Assembly: GCF_900016645.1 (NCBI RefSeq)
Contig: NZ_CDGJ01000027.1
Origin: Acididesulfobacillus acetoxydans
GTDB taxonomy: Bacteria; Bacillota; Desulfitobacteriia; Desulfitobacteriales; Desulfitobacteriaceae
Length of the DNA: 64,000 bases
Direction: 5' to 3' (one strand)
Numbering within the stretch: position 1 is the stretch's first letter; each line of letters opens with the position of its first letter. Shown piece after piece: positions 59,195-64,000 of the stretch. The position numbers were made by a program, and so were the translations under genes. A model generated the notes under the pieces. It was not told the origin of the DNA. It saw nothing but the letters and a program-made list of their open reading frames with translations, and did not search any database.

Positions 59195-59653
59195 ATGGCA
59201 GTGTATCAAATTGTGGAGGTTGGGGCGGAAGTCTTACGGGAGCAGGCAAAAGAGATTCCCGAAGTCAATAAAACGATCGAGAAACTGCTCGATAACTTGG
59301 CTGAAACGATGTATGCCGCGGGCAACGGGATCGGCCTGGCAGCGCCGCAGATCGGAGTTTCAAAACGCGCCATCGTGGTGGACGTGGGAGAGGGTTTGAT
59401 AGAGCTCGTCAATCCGGTAGTCGTCGAGAGTTCCGGGGTATCGGTGGAAACGGAAGGCTGTCTCAGCATTCCCGGGGTCAATGGGGATGTCGTGCGGCCG
59501 GCTCAGGTCAGGGTTAAGGGTTTGGACCGCAAGGGCGAGCCGGTGGACATCACCACAGACGGACTGCTCGCTCGGGCTTTGCAGCACGAAATAGACCATT
59601 TGGAGGGTATCCTCTTCATTGATAAGGCTAAGAAGATTTACCGCAGCAAGTAA
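59195..59653 (+). CDS. def: Peptide deformylase
   Basis: 152 residues from the ATG at 59195 (GGAGG ten bases upstream; frame open from 59147). All three motifs are present: GNGIGLAAPQIG, EGCLSIPG with the metal Cys, and QHEIDHLEGILF with two metal His and the catalytic Glu. It removes the formyl group from nascent proteins. It sits between priA and fmt, the standard order. Confidence 0.97.
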   Translation: MAVYQIVEVGAEVLREQAKEIPEVNKTIEKLLDNLAETMYAAGNGIGLAAPQIGVSKRAIVVDVGEGLIELVNPVVVESSGVSVETEGCLSIPGVNGDVVRPAQVRVKGLDRKGEPVDITTDGLLARALQHEIDHLEGILFIDKAKKIYRSK

Positions 59654-59820
59654 AGGGCAGCCATCGCGTCATAGCGCAGTCGTGCGGAGGCGGTAGAGGA
59701 ATCCGGCCGCAAAGAGGCAAGAGGTATTGCCTGAACGTTCTTGCGGCGATGGGCCGGAGGGGTGTCAGACACACAAGGACGCGGCAGAGACGCGGTGGGG
59801 TAGTGCGGGGACGGCGATGG

Positions 59821-59900
59821 TGCGGCGAGGAACTCAAGGTCGCCGCGGAGACGCACGAGACCGCTGCGGCGACGGCGAAGGTCGCCGCGGGGAACGCACG
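59821..59900. repeat. About 43-bp GC-rich duplication between def and fmt
   Basis: TGCGGCGA...AAGGTCGCCGCGG(A/G)-GACGCACG occurs twice, near 59821-59857 and 59864-59900. No gene is seen in this 366-bp gap. Confidence 0.65.
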
Positions 59901-60019
59901 TGAACGATGCGCAGACTCATAGGGGCCCTGCGGAACGCGCAAAGTTCCTTAGCCGCAGGAGGTGCGGGACGCCGGCCCGGCGGAAGCCGCATTGGGTAAA
60001 TGAATCCTGGGAGGTTTTT

Positions 60020-61165
60020 ATGCGTTTGGTGTTTATGGGGACTCCGGATTTCGCGGTTCCTTCCCTCGAGGCGTCGGTGGGAGCGGGGTACGAGGTTGCC
60101 GGGGTGTTTACTCAGCCGGACCGCCCGGCAGGCCGGGGACAACTGATGAAGCCCAGCGCGGTGAAAACGGCGGCTTTGGCGCTGGGTTTGCCGGTGTTCC
60201 AGCCGGAACGGGTAAAAAGTCCCGAGGCGGTGGCTCAACTGCGTGACTTAGCGCCGGAGGGCATCGTTGTGGTGGCCTACGGGCAGATCCTCTCATCTGA
60301 GATCCTCGCCTTGCCGCGCAGGGGCTGTATTAATGTACACGCCTCTCTGCTGCCGGCTTACCGCGGCGCGGCGCCGATTCAGTGGGCGGTGATCCGGGGG
60401 GAGAAAGTGACCGGGGTTACCACGATGCTTATGAATCAGGGTCTGGATACGGGAGACCTGCTCTTACAGGCGGAATATCCGATTTCTGCGGAGGCCGCCG
60501 GCGGTGAGGTACATGAGGCACTGGCCCGTTTGGGCGCAACCCTGCTTTTGGATACGTTAGCCGGGGTCGAGGCCGGCACTGTCCGGCCGGTTCCTCAGAC
60601 GGGGCCGGGGAGTTATGCGCCTCTTCTCACCCGCAAGGATGAAAAGATTGACTGGGCAGGCGGTTCCTGGGCGATTCACAATCTCATCAGAGGTCTCAAT
60701 CCCTGGCCGGGTGCTTATACGACTTTCCGGGGAGAGAGTCTCAAAGTCTGGCAAAGCTCTCCCCCGGAGGAAGAAACATCCCCGGGGGAAAGCGCGGGGG
60801 AAAGCGCGGGGAAGCGGTATACCGAGACCGGGGCAAGGAATTCTCCGGGGGAGGAGAGAGTCCGATCCGGTACGCAGACCAATTACACAAGGGTCAGAAG
60901 CAAGAAAACAGGGAGAGGACAGCCGGCTGCCGGCCCCGAAAAAAGCAGCGGCAAGACCTTGGCCGGGGTTTGGGACTCAGGCTTCGGGACTCCGGCGAAT
61001 TGGCCGGGCGAGGTCCTGAGGATTGAAGGAGACGGCTTGGCGGTGCGGACGGGCGACGGGTGGCTGAAAATCAAAGAAGTACAGCCGGCGGGAAAACGCC
61101 GGATGCCGGCCCGGGATTTTTTCCTGGGCAGGCATGGGGAAGCGGGAGAGAGGTTGGGTTTATAA
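60020..61165 (+). CDS. fmt: Methionyl-tRNA formyltransferase with low-complexity insert
   Basis: 381 residues from the ATG at 60020 (GGGAGG upstream). N-terminal domain with VFMGTPDFAVPSLEA and the folate-site motif HASLLPAYRGAAPIQWAVI; the C-terminal tRNA-binding domain starts near 205. Between about 247 and 320 a Gly/Ser/Glu-rich segment (SPGESAGESAGK) of about 70 residues interrupts this domain, after which it resumes as GEVLRIEGDGLAVRTGDGW. Typical Fmt is about 310-320 residues. It formylates initiator Met-tRNA, the step reversed by Def upstream. Confidence 0.95.
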   Translation: MRLVFMGTPDFAVPSLEASVGAGYEVAGVFTQPDRPAGRGQLMKPSAVKTAALALGLPVFQPERVKSPEAVAQLRDLAPEGIVVVAYGQILSSEILALPRRGCINVHASLLPAYRGAAPIQWAVIRGEKVTGVTTMLMNQGLDTGDLLLQAEYPISAEAAGGEVHEALARLGATLLLDTLAGVEAGTVRPVPQTGPGSYAPLLTRKDEKIDWAGGSWAIHNLIRGLNPWPGAYTTFRGESLKVWQSSPPEEETSPGESAGESAGKRYTETGARNSPGEERVRSGTQTNYTRVRSKKTGRGQPAAGPEKSSGKTLAGVWDSGFGTPANWPGEVLRIEGDGLAVRTGDGWLKIKEVQPAGKRRMPARDFFLGRHGEAGERLGL

Positions 61166-61192
61166 TTTGTCCTGAGAGGGAGGATGGATGAG

Positions 61193-61885
61193 ATGTTTTT
61201 CTATGATCCGACGATGATTTTATTGATTCCCGCGATCTTGCTTTCCGTCTATGCTCAAGCGAAGATTTCTTCCGCCTACGGCAAGTACTCGGAAATCCGG
61301 GCCCGCAGCGGTCTCACCGGCGCCCAAGTGGCGCGGGCTATTCTCGGGGGCAGCGGTTTGTATGACGTGCGGGTGGAAGCGGTGAGCGGCCGTTTGTCTG
61401 ACCACTATGATCCCAGGACAAAGGTCGTGAGCTTGAGTCAAGATGTTTATTCCAGTAATTCTTTGGCGGCGGTGGCGGTGGCCGCTCATGAGACGGGACA
61501 CGCCCTCCAGGATGCCAGGGGATACTTTCCGCTGCAGCTGCGTTCGACTTTTGTTCCTGTGGCCAATTTCGGCAGCAGTTTGGGTCCGATCCTCATTCTG
61601 GTCGGCTTGTTTATGCCGGCTTTTGGGCTCCTGTTGCAAGTGGGGATCCTGTTTTTTGCCTTTGCGGTTTTGTTTCAGCTGATCACGCTGCCGGTGGAGT
61701 TTAATGCCAGCCACAGAGCCTTGGCCATGTTGAGCCAGGAAAACCTGGTGGCCGGAGACGAAATGAGAGGTGCCCGTGCGGTTTTGAGCGCCGCGGCTTT
61801 GACCTATGTGGCGGCCGCCCTGGCCGCAGTCTTACAGCTGGCCCGTTTTGTCCTGATCGCACAGGGACGTAGCCGCCGCGACTGA
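61193..61885 (+). CDS. YugP-type membrane zinc metallopeptidase
   Basis: 230 residues from the ATG at 61193 (GAGAGGGAGG nine bases upstream; an ATG at 61184 is too close to it). It has membrane helices at about 5-22, 120-165 and 195-225 and the zinc motif AHETGHALQD (HExxH). The family is conserved in this gene neighbourhood in Bacillota but its substrate is unknown. Confidence 0.9.
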   Translation: MFFYDPTMILLIPAILLSVYAQAKISSAYGKYSEIRARSGLTGAQVARAILGGSGLYDVRVEAVSGRLSDHYDPRTKVVSLSQDVYSSNSLAAVAVAAHETGHALQDARGYFPLQLRSTFVPVANFGSSLGPILILVGLFMPAFGLLLQVGILFFAFAVLFQLITLPVEFNASHRALAMLSQENLVAGDEMRGARAVLSAAALTYVAAALAAVLQLARFVLIAQGRSRRD

Positions 61886-61910
61886 GTTTGTTTGAGGACA
61901 GTGAGAATTT

Positions 61911-63302
61911 ATGAGCAGAGGACAAGAGCCGGCCGGAGGACCGGTGAGGCGGAGCCCGCGTTTTCTTGCGGCGGAGATCCTTTCCCGGGTGGAAAGCGGC
62001 GCTTCCTATGCCAATATTCTCCTCCAACATAATTTAGGGGCTTTGAGTGAGCCAAGGGAGCGCTCCCTGGCGACGGTACTCGTCAATGGCTGTTTAAAGC
62101 ACCGGCTCACCCTGGATTATGCCTTGCGCCTGCACCTGCGCAAACCCATGTCGAGTTTGCCGGTGCGGGTCCGCCAAATTCTGCGCCTCGGGGCTTTCCA
62201 GCTTCTCTATTTGGATAAAATTCCGGGGGCCGTGGCGGTCAACGAGAGCGTCGAACTGGCCAAGACCTCGGAGCCCAAGTTTACGGCTCTGTTGAACGGC
62301 GTTCTGCGCCGGGTTATGGAAACGGGCTGGGACTTGCCGTGGCCGGAGGCCGCGAGGGAGCCGGTACGCTATTTGTCAGTGCGCCATTCACACCCTGACT
62401 GGCTGGTGCGCCGCTGGTGGAAACGCTGGGGGTTTACGGAAACGGAGGAGCTGCTGCGCCTCGATAACGAGCCGGCTCCGCTTTGGATCCGGGCCAATGT
62501 TTTAAGAACCGACCGGGAAGGGTTGCGGGAACGGCTGCTTCTGGAAGGAGTGGCGGCAGAACCGGGGGAGCGGGTTCCGGAAAGTCTGCGCGTCTCTGGC
62601 CTGGGGGCTTTGGCTGAGCTGGCCGCGTTCAGGGAGGGTCTTTTCACGGTTCAGGATGAGAGCTCGCAGATGGTAGCCCACGTGTTGCGGCCGCAGAGCG
62701 GGGATGCGGTTCTCGACGCCTGCAGTGCGCCGGGCGGAAAAACGACTCACCTGGCGGAATTCATGCACAATACCGGTTCTATCTCGGCTTTTGACCGGCA
62801 TGAAGGTAAACTCCGGCTGGTGGAGGAACTGGCCGGGCGCCTCGGCATCTCCATCATTCACACCTATCCGGGGGATGCGCGCGAGCTGAGCGGCGTGGAG
62901 GATGAATCTCAGGACGGGGTGCTGGTGGACGCGCCCTGTTCCGGCTTGGGGATCCTCAGGCGCAAGGCGGATTTGCGCTGGCGCAAGGAGGAGAAGGACA
63001 TAGAGGCTCTGCCACAGCTTCAGCTTGCCATCCTGGAGAGAGCCGCGGCCAAAGTGAGGCCCGGAGGAACGTTGGTCTACTCGACTTGTACCGTGGAGCC
63101 GGAGGAAAACTTTGAGGTGGTCAAAGCGTTCCGCTCCGCTCACGCGGAGTTTGTTCCTGCCGACTTGGCGGAGAGGCTGCCTTTTTCGTTGTCAGATCCG
63201 CGGGACCGGCGTCAGGCGGAGAAGGGAATGTTGCAGCTCTTACCGCAGAGGCACGGGACGGACGGATTTTTCCTGGCGCAATTTACCAGGCGGGAAGTTT
63301 AG
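61911..63302 (+). CDS. rsmB: 16S rRNA (cytosine-967-C5)-methyltransferase
   Basis: 463 residues. A NusB-like RNA-binding domain (about 15-145) is followed by the SAM-dependent methyltransferase (about 240-460). That domain has VLDACSAPGGKTTHLAEFM, the first Cys in VDAPCSGLGILRRKADLRW and the second in LVYSTCTVEPEENFEVV. It methylates C967 of 16S rRNA. It starts 26 bp after the yugP stop and is part of the def-fmt-yugP-rsmB-rlmN string. Confidence 0.95.
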   Translation: MSRGQEPAGGPVRRSPRFLAAEILSRVESGASYANILLQHNLGALSEPRERSLATVLVNGCLKHRLTLDYALRLHLRKPMSSLPVRVRQILRLGAFQLLYLDKIPGAVAVNESVELAKTSEPKFTALLNGVLRRVMETGWDLPWPEAAREPVRYLSVRHSHPDWLVRRWWKRWGFTETEELLRLDNEPAPLWIRANVLRTDREGLRERLLLEGVAAEPGERVPESLRVSGLGALAELAAFREGLFTVQDESSQMVAHVLRPQSGDAVLDACSAPGGKTTHLAEFMHNTGSISAFDRHEGKLRLVEELAGRLGISIIHTYPGDARELSGVEDESQDGVLVDAPCSGLGILRRKADLRWRKEEKDIEALPQLQLAILERAAAKVRPGGTLVYSTCTVEPEENFEVVKAFRSAHAEFVPADLAERLPFSLSDPRDRRQAEKGMLQLLPQRHGTDGFFLAQFTRREV

Positions 63303-63324
63303 AACGCTGGCGATTAGGTGAATA

Positions 63325-63396
63325 ATACTATGGAACGACAAGAACCGCTGGGCTGTGACCATACTATGGAACAACAAGAAGCGCGTGGCTGCAAAG
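63325..63396. repeat. 36-bp tandem duplication across the rlmN start
   Basis: ATACTATGGAACGACAAGAA at 63325 recurs as ATACTATGGAACAACAAGAA at 63361, exactly 36 bp (12 codons) later, with further similarity downstream. It duplicates the start codon. Confidence 0.85.
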
Positions 63397-64000
63397 AAGA
63401 AGAACTGGGGAAAATGTGTCTGGCCAACGGTCTGGCGCGTTTTCGGGGCAGTCAGGTCTTCCGCTGGGTTCAGGAACGCGCTGTGCGATCTTGGGCGGAA
63501 ATGACGAACATCAAAGAAGCGGACAGGAAACTTTTGAGCGCCGTCCTGACTTTGCGGCCCTTGGAGCTGCTCAGGGAGCAGAGATCGCGCGACGGGACCC
63601 GGAAGTATCTTTTCGGCCTGGCAGACGGGGAGAGTATTGAATGTGTGCTCATGGATTATGAGCGCCGGCGGGCGCGGGACAGGCACACAGTTTGCGTTTC
63701 TACTCAGGTGGGGTGCCCGGTGGGCTGCGCCTTTTGCGCTACCGGTCTCGGCGGTTTCCGCCGCAATCTGACAGCGGGGGAGATCACGGGTCAGGTTCTG
63801 GAGCTGACCCGTAATCTCCGGCGGGAGGACGAGGGTTTTCAAGTGACCAATGTGGTTTTCATGGGGATGGGGGAGCCTTTCCTGAATTATGGGGCGGTGT
63901 TAAGAGCCATCGAGGTTTTGAACAGTCCTCAGGGGCAGAATATAGGCATGAGGAGGATGACGATCTCGACGAGCGGGGTGGTGCCCGGGATCCGGCGGTT
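63330..64000 (+). CDS. rlmN: 23S rRNA/tRNA adenine-C2-methyltransferase, C-terminus off the window
   Basis: 223 codons are visible. An N-terminal helical domain (about 23-95) leads to the radical-SAM core with CPVGCAFCATG (C-x3-C-x2-C, about residues 129-136), TNVVFMGMGEPFLNY and the SAM-binding segment MTISTSGVVPGIRR. Two in-frame ATGs (63330 and 63366) result from a 36-bp duplication; AGGTG lies before the first. It methylates A2503 of 23S rRNA and A37 of some tRNAs. Relatives are about 345 residues, so roughly 120 are missing. Confidence 0.95.
   Translation, partial: MERQEPLGCDHTMEQQEARGCKEEELGKMCLANGLARFRGSQVFRWVQERAVRSWAEMTNIKEADRKLLSAVLTLRPLELLREQRSRDGTRKYLFGLADGESIECVLMDYERRRARDRHTVCVSTQVGCPVGCAFCATGLGGFRRNLTAGEITGQVLELTRNLRREDEGFQVTNVVFMGMGEPFLNYGAVLRAIEVLNSPQGQNIGMRRMTISTSGVVPGIRR

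Overview
The window looks like a moderately high-GC, anaerobic, low-redox member of the Bacillota (class Clostridia, Peptococcaceae/Desulfitobacteriales-like). The evidence is the gene content: a rubredoxin/flavin-reductase fusion, two sigma-54 enhancer-binding proteins, a GlgC/GlgD pair, the priA-def-fmt-yugP-rsmB-rlmN housekeeping order, strong Shine-Dalgarno sequences and TG-extended -10 promoters. The species cannot be fixed from the sequence alone. No rRNA, tRNA or CRISPR array was seen.

Layout. 0-3.2 kb: an IS256-family element runs off the left edge and has cut the start of an OafA-type acyltransferase. 3.5-7.8 kb: rubredoxin-flavin reductase, VanW protein, SQR-like flavoprotein. 7.9-20.2 kb: two consecutive sigma-54 modules. 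Activator 1 precedes a -24/-12 promoter, an MFS carrier and an alpha/beta hydrolase. Activator 2 precedes a palindromic enhancer site, a second -24/-12 promoter, a CoA-transferase, an SDR dehydrogenase, a thiolase and a GntP permease. Together this reads as uptake and degradation of a short hydroxy- or keto-acid, with (oligo-)3-hydroxybutyrate as the best guess. 20.5-26.9 kb: a regulator, an M20 amidohydrolase, a DUF3311/SSS symporter pair and a PduL-GNAT fusion. 27.9-39.5 kb: a glycogen operon (glgB, glgP, glgC, glgD, glgA, a GH13 hydrolase, an FMN reductase).

39.5-52 kb is an accessory region full of remnants: a deleted copy of a lipoprotein gene, a GntR regulator next to an ABC ATPase chimera, an MNT antitoxin with a broken HepT-like toxin, IS4-like, RCC1 and two PaaK-like fragments. 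Intact genes here are mutY, a TetR/UbiB/VOC cluster, a lipoprotein and an APC permease. 52.9-56.1 kb: paaK with its ACT protein, and ptb. 56.5-64 kb: priA, def, fmt, yugP, rsmB and rlmN, the last running off the right edge.

The most unusual property is the density of short tandem repeats. Units of 12, 15, 20, 21, 25, 36, 38, about 50 and 68 bp lie in leaders and gaps. Related in-frame, low-complexity expansions interrupt otherwise conserved proteins (PriA, Fmt, MutY, GH13 hydrolase, M20 amidohydrolase). This looks like a genome-wide slippage or duplication tendency that is tolerated between domains and in 5' leaders.
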